Part shown: positions 15,507 to 24,264 of the stretch, piece after piece
Layout of the letters: each line of letters begins with the position of its first letter
Position numbering within the stretch: position 1 is the stretch's first letter
The notes under the pieces: generated by a model
Databases searched by the model: none
What the model saw: only the letters and a program-made list of their open reading frames with translations
What the model was told of the DNA's origin: nothing
From: Streptomyces griseosporeus
Lineage (GTDB): Bacteria > Actinomycetota > Actinomycetes > Streptomycetales > Streptomycetaceae
Direction: 5' to 3'
DNA length: 64,000 bases
NCBI RefSeq assembly: GCF_014656055.1
Contig: NZ_BNBR01000001.1
Location: 1,550,001 to 1,614,000, forward strand
Program-made: the position numbers and the translations under genes

Positions 15507-18500
15507 GCAGCGGGCTCCAGGTCCGTGTCGGCGAGGGCCCGCAGCTCCCGCCGCAGTGCCGCGACCGTGGATCGGATCTGCTCCGGGGTGTGCGTGGCGG
15601 TCACGAAGAACCGCAGCCGCGCCAGCTCCTCGGGGACCGCCGGGTGCAGGATGGGGTTGACGCTGACGCCCTGCCGGAACATCCCCTCGGCGAGCCGCAG
15701 CGTCCGCGCCGAGTCCCCGACGATGCACGGCACGATCGGCGTGCCGTCGCTGTCCCCGGTGTCGACGCCGGCCTCCTGGGCGAGGCGCAGGAACAGCGCC
15801 GCGTTCTCCCGCAGCCGTACCAGCCGCTGCGGCTCCTCCCGCAGCACCCGCAGCGAGGCCAGCGCGGCGGCCGCGTCGGCGGGGGTCATGCCCGCGCTGT
15901 AGACGAAGCCGGGCGCGGTGTAGCGCAGGTAGTCGACGACGGCGTGGCTCGCGGCCGCGTAACCGCCGCAGCCCGCCAGCGCCTTGGACAGCGTGCCCAT
16001 CCACAGGTCGACGTCGGCCCGGTCGACGCCGCAGTGTTCGCCGACCCCGCCCCCGCTCTCCCCCAGCACGCCGATGCTGTGCGCCTCGTCGACCATCAGC
16101 AGCGCGCCGTGCCGCCGCTTGACGGCGACGAGTGCGGGCAGGTCGGCGATGTCGCCGTCCATGCTGTACACGCCCTCGGCGACGACCAGCACCCTGCGGT
16201 ACTGGTGGCGGACGCGGGCCAGGAGGGTGTCCAGGGCGGCGGCGTCGTTGTGCGGGAAGGGGCGCCGGGTCGCGCCGGAGAGGCGGCAGCCCTGGAGGAT
16301 GCTGTCGTGGGCGAGCGCGTCGTGCACGATCAGGTCCCCGGGGCCGACGAGGTGTCCGATCACGGTGACGTTGGTGGCGTGTCCGCTGGTCAGGGTGAGC
16401 GCGTCCTCGGTGCCGAGGGTGCGGGCGAGTTCCCGCTCCAGCTCCAGGTGGAGCGGCCGGCTCCCGGACAGCAGCCGGCTGGCGGAGGCGGAGGTGCCGT
16501 ACCGCTCGACGGCCTCCTGGGCGGCGGTCCGCACCCGCGGGTGCGTGGCCAGGCCGAGGTAGTTGAAGCCGGAGAAGGAGACCAGCTCCCGGCCGTCGAC
16601 GACCGTCCGGTCCGTCAGCCCGCTGTCGTGGACCATCAGGTACGGGTTGGGCAGGCGGAGTTCGTCGAGGAGGGCCTTGCGCTCGCGGTGCGCGGCGACC
16701 TCCGGGAAGGACTCGATGCGCCCGTGCTCCGGAGCGGGCGGCGCGGGTGCCTCCCGGTCGTCGGCGTCGCTGCCGGTGCCGGTGTCGGTGTAGGTGTCGA
16801 TTGCCGCCTCCGCCGGGAGCAGCGCGGTGACCCCGGCGACGGTCGGGCGGGCGCACCGCTCGTCGATGGTGAGCGACGGCCACCGGCGCTTGAGCGAGGT
16901 GAACAGGTCGGTCAGCATCAGCGAGTCGAAGCCGAGGTCGTCGACGAGGCTCTGGTCGCCGCGCAGATGGTCCACCGGGAAGGCGCTGACGCGGGCTATC
17001 TCCTCGCGTACGACGCGTGCGGCACCGCCGCCCGGATCGCCGACCGTCGCGGACGGGGGCGGGGGCGGGTGCGGTACCGCGTGGTCGACGGCGGTGGCGG
17101 GGGGCCGTACGGCGTCGGTGGCGGTCTCGGCAACGGCCGCGTCGGTGCCGGTGCGGGCGCCGGGGAGGGTCTCGCTGAGGCGCCGCAGGACGGTCACCTG
17201 CTGCTGAAGGAGGTCGAGCAGTTCCTGCATGGGGGTCTCCTGAGGGGCGGGGGCGGGCACGGGCAGGGGTGCGGGGAGGGCCGGGGCGTCCGGGCCCGGG
17301 CGGCGGATCCAGTAGGGGCGGGCGTCGAGGCGGGCGGGCGGCAGGTCGAGGACGCGGCGGTCGGACTCCGCGACCGGGGCGCGCGGGTCGGCCGGTACGC
17401 CGAGGACGGCCAGCCGGGCCAGGGCGCGGGGCAGGGCACGGGTGTCGTCCGGTGCCGTGCCGTCGAGGGCGACGACGTGGACGCCGTCGTACCCGGCGAG
17501 GTTGCGGCGGACGGAGGTCAGCAGCGAGCCGCCGCCGGTCACCTGGAGGAAGATCCGCGCCCCGGCCTCGTGGGCGGCGCGGACGGCGTCGCCGAAGCGG
17601 ACCGGCGCGGACGCGTGCCGGGCCCACAGCGCGCGCAGCTCCTCCGGGTCGGAGCACGGCGTGCCGCTCACGGCCGACACGAACGGCAGCCGGGGCGCGG
17701 TGAGGGGCCGCCCGGCGAGGTCGGCGCGCATCGCCTCGTCGGCCGGGGCCAGCCGGGGCGAGTGGAAGGCGTTCGACACCTGCAGCGGCAGGGTCGCGAC
17801 GCCCGCCTCGGCACACACCCGGCGCAGCGCGTCCAGGCCCTCGCGGCTGCCGCTGACCACGATCTGGCGGGGCTGGTTGAAGCAGGCCGGCCACACCTCG
17901 TCGAGGCCGTCCAGCAGCCGCCGGCAGGTCTCCTCGTCGGTCTGCACGGCGAGCATCCCGCCGCGCGGCCCGGCCTCGGCGGACCTGAGCACCGCGCCCC
18001 GCCGGGCGAGCAGCCGTACGGTCTCCTCCGCGTCGAGGAACCCGGCCGTCGCCGCGGCGGCGAACTCGCCGACGCTGTGCCCGAGGAGGAGGTCGGGCCG
18101 TACCCCGCAGCGGGCCAGCACGCGGGTGGCGGCGATCTGCAGGGTGCCGAGCACGGGCTGGCACACCTCGGTCGGGGTGAGCCGCTCCGGGTCCTGGGCG
18201 CCGTACACCAGGTCGGTGACGTCCAGGCCGGCCGCGGCGCCCAGCACCTCCAGGGTGCGCCGGAAGTCGGGGAAGCGTTCGTGCAGGTCCCGCAGCATGC
18301 CGGGCTTCTGGCTGCCCTGGCCGGGGTGGACGAGGGCGAGGCGGCGGGCGTGCGGCGGCAGGGGCGCGTCGGCGGCCCAGGCGTCGTCGCCGAGGTCGCC
18401 GCGGACGCCGTCGGCGAGCTGGCGGCGGGCCCGGCGCAGCCGGTCGGTGAAGGCGGCCGGGTCGGCGGCCACGACGGCGAGCCTGCTGGGCAGCGGCGCG

Positions 18501-20062
18501 CGGCCGCCGAGGGTGTGGGCGAGCGCCGCCATCGACGGGGCGGGCGTGCGCTCCAGCGTGCCGAGCAGGTCGTCGATGTGCTCGCGCAGCAGGGCCGGGC
18601 TGCCCGCGGTGACGAGGGCGAGCTGGGGCCGGGCGGCGGGCCGGGTGCGGGCGGGCGGGCGCGGGCGGTGCGGCGTCGGGGCGGGGGCCTCTTCGAGGAC
18701 GACGTGCACGTTGGTCCCGCCGAAGCCGAAGGAGCTGACGGCGGCGCGGCGCGGGGTGTCGCCGTCCGGCCAGGGCCGGGCGGTGCCGGCGAGGCGCAGC
18801 GCGGCGGCGTCCAGGCCGAGTTCCGGGTGCGGGACGGTGCGCGGCTGCGGCACGACCGTGCGGTGGTGCACGACCAGCGCGGTCTTGATCAGGCCGGCGA
18901 TGCCCGCGGCGGACAGCCCGTGCCCGATCAGGGCCTTGGCCGAGGACAGCCAGCAGGGGGCGACGTCCTTGCCGCGCAGCCGCCGGAGCGCCTCTATCTC
19001 GACGCGGTCGCCGACGGTGGTGCCGGTGCCGTGGGCCTCCAGGAAGCCGACGGCGCCGGGCGGCAGGCCCGCGTCGGTGTAGGCGCGGCGCATGGCCCGC
19101 AGCTGGCCCTCCGGGGTGGGGCTGAGCGGGCCGCTGCTCGCGCCGTCGTTGGCGGCGCCGGTGCCCTTGACGACGGCGTAGATCCGGTCGCCGGCGGCGA
19201 GCGCGTCGGCCAGCGGGCGCAGGACGACGGCTCCGGCGCCCTCGCCGAGGACGAAGCCGTCGGCCCGCTCGTCGAACGGGCGGCACACGCCGTCGGCGGA
19301 GAGCGCGCCCAGCCGGGAGAAGCCGACGAGGCTGTCCGGGGTGAGGCTGACGTACACACCGCCGACGACGGCCGCGGCGCAGGAACCGCTGCGCAGCTGG
19401 TGGACGGCCTGGTCGAGGGCGATGAGCGAGCCGGAGCAGGCGGCGTCGACGGCGAAGCTCGGCCCGCCGAGGTCGAAGTGGCGGCTGATCGCGGCGGGGG
19501 CCATGTTGAGCAGGCTGCCGGGCAGGGTGAAGGCGCTGAGCGCGCCGGTCCGCCGGCCGACGTGCGCGCGCAGGGCCTGCGTGAGGGCCGTGTCGGTCCC
19601 CTGGCCGCCGTCGTGGTCGAGCAGGCCGAGGGCGCGGATCCGGGCGGTCATCAGCTCCTTGTAGTCGGACACGGACAGGGCGACGAAGACGCCGGTGTTC
19701 TCCCGGTCGAAGCCGCCCCGGCCGAGGCCCGCGTCGTCGAGCGCCTCGCGGGCGACGTCGAGCATCAGCCGGTGCTGCGGGTCCATCGCCTCCACGCGCC
19801 GGGGCGGCAGCCCGTAGTGCAGGGCGGCGAAGCGGTCGACGCCGTCGAGGAAGGCGACCTGGTCGGTGTAGGCGGCGTCGGCGGCGGCCCGGTCGCCGGG
19901 GGCGTGGAAGGCGCGGTGGTCCCAGCGTTCCCCGGGGACGGAGGTGAACTGCCGCTCGGCGCCGAGGAGGAGCCGCCAGTAGGCGTGGTGGTCGGGGGCG
20001 CCGGGGAAGCGGCAGCCGATGCCGGTGACGGCGATGTCGCGGGCGAGGTCGGTGGAGTGCAT
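15503..20062 (-). CDS. Single-chain polyketide synthase fused to alpha-oxoamine synthase (KS-AT-ACP-AOS)
   Basis: A 1519-residue fusion starting at ATG 20062. KS, residues about 8-460: Cys209 in DAACSGS, His344 in EAHGTGT, His381 in KALIGHGLSAAG. AT, about 575-880: GQGSQ, Ser663 in GHSVGEF, and NAFHS at 764-768, which suggests malonyl-CoA. A short helix (LLDLLQQQVTVLRRL, near 948-962) precedes the ACP (Ser1047 in LGFDSL). The C-terminal 400 residues are a class II PLP enzyme of the ALAS/KBL/AONS type: SFSGFNYLGLA, ASRLLSGSRPLHLE, HDALAHDSI, VDEAHSIG, and Lys1360 in GTLSKALAGCGG. There is no KR, DH, ER or TE. The AOS domain should release the chain by decarboxylative condensation with an amino acid. 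Confidence 0.93.
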   Translation of the reverse strand: MHSTDLARDIAVTGIGCRFPGAPDHHAYWRLLLGAERQFTSVPGERWDHRAFHAPGDRAAADAAYTDQVAFLDGVDRFAALHYGLPPRRVEAMDPQHRLMLDVAREALDDAGLGRGGFDRENTGVFVALSVSDYKELMTARIRALGLLDHDGGQGTDTALTQALRAHVGRRTGALSAFTLPGSLLNMAPAAISRHFDLGGPSFAVDAACSGSLIALDQAVHQLRSGSCAAAVVGGVYVSLTPDSLVGFSRLGALSADGVCRPFDERADGFVLGEGAGAVVLRPLADALAAGDRIYAVVKGTGAANDGASSGPLSPTPEGQLRAMRRAYTDAGLPPGAVGFLEAHGTGTTVGDRVEIEALRRLRGKDVAPCWLSSAKALIGHGLSAAGIAGLIKTALVVHHRTVVPQPRTVPHPELGLDAAALRLAGTARPWPDGDTPRRAAVSSFGFGGTNVHVVLEEAPAPTPHRPRPPARTRPAARPQLALVTAGSPALLREHIDDLLGTLERTPAPSMAALAHTLGGRAPLPSRLAVVAADPAAFTDRLRRARRQLADGVRGDLGDDAWAADAPLPPHARRLALVHPGQGSQKPGMLRDLHERFPDFRRTLEVLGAAAGLDVTDLVYGAQDPERLTPTEVCQPVLGTLQIAATRVLARCGVRPDLLLGHSVGEFAAAATAGFLDAEETVRLLARRGAVLRSAEAGPRGGMLAVQTDEETCRRLLDGLDEVWPACFNQPRQIVVSGSREGLDALRRVCAEAGVATLPLQVSNAFHSPRLAPADEAMRADLAGRPLTAPRLPFVSAVSGTPCSDPEELRALWARHASAPVRFGDAVRAAHEAGARIFLQVTGGGSLLTSVRRNLAGYDGVHVVALDGTAPDDTRALPRALARLAVLGVPADPRAPVAESDRRVLDLPPARLDARPYWIRRPGPDAPALPAPLPVPAPAPQETPMQELLDLLQQQVTVLRRLSETLPGARTGTDAAVAETATDAVRPPATAVDHAVPHPPPPPSATVGDPGGGAARVVREEIARVSAFPVDHLRGDQSLVDDLGFDSLMLTDLFTSLKRRWPSLTIDERCARPTVAGVTALLPAEAAIDTYTDTGTGSDADDREAPAPPAPEHGRIESFPEVAAHRERKALLDELRLPNPYLMVHDSGLTDRTVVDGRELVSFSGFNYLGLATHPRVRTAAQEAVERYGTSASASRLLSGSRPLHLELERELARTLGTEDALTLTSGHATNVTVIGHLVGPGDLIVHDALAHDSILQGCRLSGATRRPFPHNDAAALDTLLARVRHQYRRVLVVAEGVYSMDGDIADLPALVAVKRRHGALLMVDEAHSIGVLGESGGGVGEHCGVDRADVDLWMGTLSKALAGCGGYAAASHAVVDYLRYTAPGFVYSAGMTPADAAAALASLRVLREEPQRLVRLRENAALFLRLAQEAGVDTGDSDGTPIVPCIVGDSARTLRLAEGMFRQGVSVNPILHPAVPEELARLRFFVTATHTPEQIRSTVAALRRELRALADTDLEPAA

Positions 20063-20073
20063 GGCGTGTCGTC

Positions 20074-22278
20074 TCAATCGTGGGAGGGGCAGGGGACGGG
20101 CGGGGGCGGAGGACAGGGTGGGGGCGGTGGTGGTGGAGGCGGGGGCGGCAGGGCCGTGGGCGCGGGGGTCCCGGCGGCGGACGGCCGCTGCGCGCCGCGC
20201 CCGCCGAGCCGCAGCGCCGGCACGAGCAGGCCCCGCACGAGGGCCAGGTCGAGCAGGACGCCGAGGCCGGCGCCGATCCCGAAGAGCTGGACGGGGGCGA
20301 CTCGGGAGGTGCCGAGGCCCAGCAGGCCGGCGGCGAGGAGCAGGCCGGCGGAGGTGACGAGGCCGCCCGTGCGGGCGACGCCGGTGACGCTCGCGTCGGC
20401 GGCGGGCTGTCCCGCGTCCCGCGCGTCCTGGACCCGGGCGAGGGCGCAGACCGTGTGGTGCACGGAGAGCCCGAACAGGACGCAGAACAGCAGGACCGGC
20501 AGGGCGGGGTCGAGCGGTCCGGACGCGTCGGGGAGCAGGCCGAGCGCCCGGCCGTCCTGGACGGCCCACACCAGGGTGCCGAGGGCCGCGGCCACGCTCA
20601 GGGCGCCGAGCACGATCGCCCTGAGCGCCGCGAGGACGCTGCCGGAGAAGAGGAACAGCAGGACGAAGGTGGTCCCGGCGATCAGCACGCCCGCGACCGG
20701 CAGCCTCTGCGTGAGGGCGTCCCGGGCATCCGCCAGGGCGGCGCCGGGTCCGGTGACGTGGAGGTCGGTGCCCTCCGGGGTGGGGACCCGGCGGATGTCG
20801 CGGACCAGTCGCTGCGTGGCGTCGGAGCGCGGGTCGGCGGACGGGACGACGGTGAGGATCGCGGGCGCCCCGGGCTCGGCCGGGCCGGGCGGCGCCACGC
20901 GGGTGCCGTCACGCCACACCCCGGACGGGCCGTCGACCTCGGCGACGTCCGGCAGCACGGACAGCTGGGGCGCGTAGTCGAGGGCGGTCTCGGGTGTGCG
21001 GCTGGTGGTGAAGACGGTGAGGGCGTCGACGGGCCTGCCGTCGAAGCCGTCGCGGACCAGGTCGCCCACCTGCCGGGCGGCCGCGGCCGGGGGCAACGCC
21101 CGGTCGCCGGAGGGCGCGAAGGCGGCGTGCGCGACCGGCGCGGCGAGCAGCGCCAGCAGGCCCAGCGCGGGGAGCGCCGCGAGCAGAGGGCGCCGTACGG
21201 CCTCGCGGGCCAGGCTCTCCCACCGCCGGGAGGCGGACCCGGCGCGGGCAGCCCGCCGCCCCGGCACCGGCCCGGCGTTCACCCGCCGGCCGAGCAGGGT
21301 CAGCAGCGCGGGCAGCAGCGTCACCGCGGCCACCGCGGCCGGTACGACCGCGGCGACGCCCGCGCAGGCGAGGGAGCGCAGCGCGTACGGCGGGAGGACG
21401 AGCAGTCCGGCGAGGGCCGCGCACAGGGTGGCGGCGCTGAACACGACGGTGCGTCCCGCCGTGGCCACGGTCCGCCGGGCGGCCTCGCGCGGTGCGTGTC
21501 CGGCGGTGAGGTGTTCGCGGAAGCGGGCGACGACGAGCAGCCCGTAGGCGATGCCGAGGCCCATGCCGAGGACGGTGGTGAGGTGCGGCGCGTACACGGA
21601 CACGCCGGTGACAGCGCCGAGCAGGTGGAGGGCGAGCAGGCCGGTGGCGGTCGCGAGGACGCCGGCCAGCAGGGGCAGGGCCGCGGCGGCCAGGCTGCCG
21701 AGGACCCATACGAGCAGCGCGACGGTGACCGGCAGGGCGACGGCCTCGGCGCGCCGCAGGTCGGCGGCGGCCAGCCGGCGGGTCTCGGCGTCGGCGAGGG
21801 CCGGGCCGCCCACGCGGACGTCCAGCCCGTCCCGCGGGTCCGTGGTCAGGGCGGCGCGGATCCGCTCGGCGTACCGGCCGCGTGCCTCGGCGTCGCCGTC
21901 CAGGTGGGCGAGCAGCAGGGCCGTACGGCCGTCCCGGCCGCGCAGGGAGGGCGTGCCGTCGGTCCAGTAGGAGGAGACGTCGCCGACGTGCCGCTGCGCG
22001 GCGAGCCGGCGGGTCAGCCCGGTGCCGGCGCGGCGCGCGGCCGGGTCGTCGACGCCGTGCGGGGTCCGTACGACGACGACCAGGTCGGTCGGGGCGCCCC
22101 GGTGGGCGGCGGTGATCTCCGCCGGCACCGCGGAGTCGGCGCCCGGATCGTCGTACCCGTGGGTCCGCAGCGCGGCGGCGCCCGGTCCGCACACCACGGT
22201 CAGGACGAGGAAGCCCAGCGCGGCGAGCAGGACGAAGCGGGGGTGGCGGGTGACGAGGGCGGCGGGCCGGCGGTGCAC
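20074..22278 (-). CDS. MMPL/RND-family membrane transporter
   Basis: A 734-residue protein. GTG 22278 follows GAAGGAGG. Two MMPL repeats are recognisable: a first helix (HPRFVLLAALGFLVLTVVCG), an extracytoplasmic loop, then helix clusters (ALPVTVALLVWVLGSLAAAA; VLGMGLGIAYGLLVVARFRE), repeated in the C-terminal half (VAGVLIAGTTFVLLFLFSGS; LPVLLFCVLFGLSVHHTVCA). About 12 helices are expected. Actinobacterial MMPL proteins export lipids, siderophores or hydrophobic products. The C-terminus is an unusual Pro-rich tail with two Cys. It is first in the operon, 11 bp ahead of the PKS-AOS gene, and probably exports the product. Confidence 0.92.
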   Translation of the reverse strand: MHRRPAALVTRHPRFVLLAALGFLVLTVVCGPGAAALRTHGYDDPGADSAVPAEITAAHRGAPTDLVVVVRTPHGVDDPAARRAGTGLTRRLAAQRHVGDVSSYWTDGTPSLRGRDGRTALLLAHLDGDAEARGRYAERIRAALTTDPRDGLDVRVGGPALADAETRRLAAADLRRAEAVALPVTVALLVWVLGSLAAAALPLLAGVLATATGLLALHLLGAVTGVSVYAPHLTTVLGMGLGIAYGLLVVARFREHLTAGHAPREAARRTVATAGRTVVFSAATLCAALAGLLVLPPYALRSLACAGVAAVVPAAVAAVTLLPALLTLLGRRVNAGPVPGRRAARAGSASRRWESLAREAVRRPLLAALPALGLLALLAAPVAHAAFAPSGDRALPPAAAARQVGDLVRDGFDGRPVDALTVFTTSRTPETALDYAPQLSVLPDVAEVDGPSGVWRDGTRVAPPGPAEPGAPAILTVVPSADPRSDATQRLVRDIRRVPTPEGTDLHVTGPGAALADARDALTQRLPVAGVLIAGTTFVLLFLFSGSVLAALRAIVLGALSVAAALGTLVWAVQDGRALGLLPDASGPLDPALPVLLFCVLFGLSVHHTVCALARVQDARDAGQPAADASVTGVARTGGLVTSAGLLLAAGLLGLGTSRVAPVQLFGIGAGLGVLLDLALVRGLLVPALRLGGRGAQRPSAAGTPAPTALPPPPPPPPPPPCPPPPPVPCPSHD

Positions 22279-22488
22279 GGGGGCCTCCTTCCGGGGCGGT
22301 CGTTGCCGCTCGTGCCGGGAGCACGGCGGGTGGACTGCCACCGTCGCCCGTCGGCGGGGGTGCGCCCCAGACACGGCTGTTCGTTACTTGCCGCCGCAGG
22401 GCCCCTCTGCTACGGACGGCCCACCCGGCCCTGCGGACCCGGAGGACGTTGTGAAAGCGTGCAGGCAGAGAGTCGGGAGGGTGCAGGC

Positions 22489-23088
22489 GTGGGTGATCTG
22501 TTTCTGGTGCGGCACGGCGAGACCGAGTGGTCCCGGTCCGGGCGGCACACCGGGTCGACAGACGTGCCGCTGACCGAGCGCGGGCGCGAGGAGGCGCGGC
22601 GGCTGGTGCCGCTGATCCGCTCGCACCGGATCGGGGCCGCGTTCGTGAGCCCCTTGCAGCGGGCGCGGGAGACGGCCGAGCTGATCGGGCTGCACGACGT
22701 GCGGATCGACGAGGATCTGCGGGAGTGGGACTACGGCGGCTACGAGGGCGTCACCACCGTCGACATCCAGCGGGAGCGGCCGGACTGGTTCCTCTTCCGC
22801 GACGGGGTGGCGCCGGGCCCGCCGGAGCATCCCGGGGAGAGCCCGGAGCAGGTCGGCGCCCGGGCCGACCGGATGCTGGCGAAGGTGGACGCGGCGCTCG
22901 CCAACACCGAGGGCTGTGTGGTGCTCGTCGCCCACGGGCACTTCCTGCGGGTGCTCACCGCGCGGCGGCTGGGGCTGCCGGCGGGCGGCGGGGCGCTGTT
23001 CCAACTGGCGACGGGGACGCTGTGCCGGCTGGGCACCGAGCACGGGCGGCCGGTGATCGCCGCCTGGAATGTCAGACCCCCGGCGTAA
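22489..23088 (+). CDS. Histidine phosphatase family protein
   Basis: A 199-residue phosphoglycerate-mutase-like protein. GTG 22489 follows GGGAGG by eight bases. Motifs: LFLVRHGETEWSRSGRHTG (phospho-acceptor His), SPLQRARETAELIG, LREWDYGGYEG (acid region) and VVLVAHGHFLRVL (second His). These enzymes hydrolyse phosphate esters by a phosphohistidine intermediate; GPM-type sugar phosphates or cofactor intermediates are typical substrates, but the sequence does not fix which. It is divergent from the MMPL gene. Confidence 0.92.
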   Translation: MGDLFLVRHGETEWSRSGRHTGSTDVPLTERGREEARRLVPLIRSHRIGAAFVSPLQRARETAELIGLHDVRIDEDLREWDYGGYEGVTTVDIQRERPDWFLFRDGVAPGPPEHPGESPEQVGARADRMLAKVDAALANTEGCVVLVAHGHFLRVLTARRLGLPAGGGALFQLATGTLCRLGTEHGRPVIAAWNVRPPA

Positions 23089-23150
23089 CCTGCGCAGCAG
23101 GGGGCCGGGACCGCGCGGGGCGGTGGGCCGGGGCCGGGAAGGAGCGTGCT

Positions 23151-23783
23151 GTGACCCGTCAGCCGACCGCCGCGCAGCGGCGGGTGATCGAGGCCGCCGA
23201 TCCCGTCACGGGGCGGCTGCGGGGTACGGAGGCGCAGCTCGCGGCGCTGGTGAAGCGGGGGCTGGCGTTCCGGCATCCGCGCCCGCCGCACGACCACTTC
23301 CTGACGCCTGCCGGGCACCGGATACGGGAGGCGGAGCCGGAGCCCCCCGCGCCGGAACCCCGGTCCGCCGACGGGGTGTTCGCGGCGCGCGTCGGCGGCG
23401 AGGAGGACTCCCCGCAGGCCGGGGCGGGTGGCGCGGCGCGGCTGCGGGAGGTGCGCAGTGCCTGGCAGGGGCTGCTGGAGCTGCGCCGGATGACGAACCC
23501 GGGCGGGGGCACGGACCGGCCGTGCGGCTGGGAGCGCGCGCATCTGGTGCGGGCCGCGGCGCTCGCCCTGGAGGCGGCAGGGCATCCGCCGGCCGGCCCA
23601 CGGGGCGCCGGGTACCGGGTGCGGGCGACGCCGCAGCCCGAGGCGGTCGCGGTGTACGACGAGGACACCGCGGCCCTGGCCGGTCTGGCGGCGACGCTGG
23701 AGCGGGCCGGCTGGCAGGCCGGGGAGTACACCGAGCCCCGCACCCGGGTCCGCTATGTGCTGGCCTCGCCGCGGCGGGCGTGA
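23151..23783 (+). CDS. Conserved Streptomyces protein of unknown function
   Basis: A 210-residue protein starting at GTG 23151 after GGAAGGAGC. The N-terminus (AAQRRVIEAADPVTGRLRG, then LVKRGLAFRHPRPPHDHFLT and PAGHRIREAE) looks like a small winged-helix-type unit that reads template-like rules for a 'rule-of-thumb' strand and turn, though no certain HTH can be assigned. The C-terminal part (VAVYDEDTAALAGLAATLER, then AGWQAGEYTEPRTRVRYVLA) is an alpha/beta repeat. No catalytic motif is evident. It lies between a histidine phosphatase and a thioesterase gene, all on one strand with short gaps. Confidence 0.75.
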   Translation: MTRQPTAAQRRVIEAADPVTGRLRGTEAQLAALVKRGLAFRHPRPPHDHFLTPAGHRIREAEPEPPAPEPRSADGVFAARVGGEEDSPQAGAGGAARLREVRSAWQGLLELRRMTNPGGGTDRPCGWERAHLVRAAALALEAAGHPPAGPRGAGYRVRATPQPEAVAVYDEDTAALAGLAATLERAGWQAGEYTEPRTRVRYVLASPRRA

Positions 23784-23841
23784 GAAGCGTGCCAAGATCG
23801 GCGGTCAGGGCACACGAGTGCGAGGCGACAAGGGGAGATTC

Positions 23842-24264
23842 GTGAGCGAGCCGTTTTCCGTCCGGGTCACCGTGCGCGGCTACGAGACCGACACACAGGG
23901 CCATCTGAACCAGAGCGTGTACCTCAACTACGCGGAGCACGCCCGCTGGTCGCTGCTCCAGGCCGCCGGCATCACCCAGGCCGGGCTGATCGCGACCGGG
24001 GTGGGGCCGGTGGCGCTGGAGACCACGATCCGCTATCTGCGGGAGCTGCTCGCCGGTGACGAGGTCGATGTGACGTGCGCCTTCGAGTGGGGCGGCGGCA
24101 AGACGTTCCGCATCCGGCAGGAGATCCGCAAGACGGACGGCACGCTCGCCGCGCAGGTCACGGGCGTCGGCGGGCTGCTGGACCTGAAGGAGCGCCGTCT
24201 GGTCGCGGACCCGGCGGAGCGCTTCAAGCAACTGGCCGCCGACCCCGCCCTGTTCGACCTCTAG
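23842..24264 (+). CDS. Acyl-CoA thioesterase, 4HBT hot-dog fold
   Basis: A 140-residue protein starting at GTG 23842 after AGGGGAGA. It is a short YbgC/4HBT-like thioesterase: VRGYETDTQGHLNQSVYLNY holds the catalytic Asp and the H-x-N-x4-Y pattern, followed by EHARWSLLQAAG and IRYLRELLAGDEVDVTC. It hydrolyses an acyl-CoA or acyl-carrier thioester in the cytoplasm; the substrate is unknown. Its TAG lies within a CTAG shared with the stop of the convergent NmrA-like gene. Confidence 0.9.
   Translation: MSEPFSVRVTVRGYETDTQGHLNQSVYLNYAEHARWSLLQAAGITQAGLIATGVGPVALETTIRYLRELLAGDEVDVTCAFEWGGGKTFRIRQEIRKTDGTLAAQVTGVGGLLDLKERRLVADPAERFKQLAADPALFDL

Noticed and set aside
15590..20977. Plus-strand open frame of about 1800 codons opposite the PKS-AOS and MMPL genes
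   Set aside because: It is the antisense shadow of the synthase; no family motif and typical GC-frame composition.
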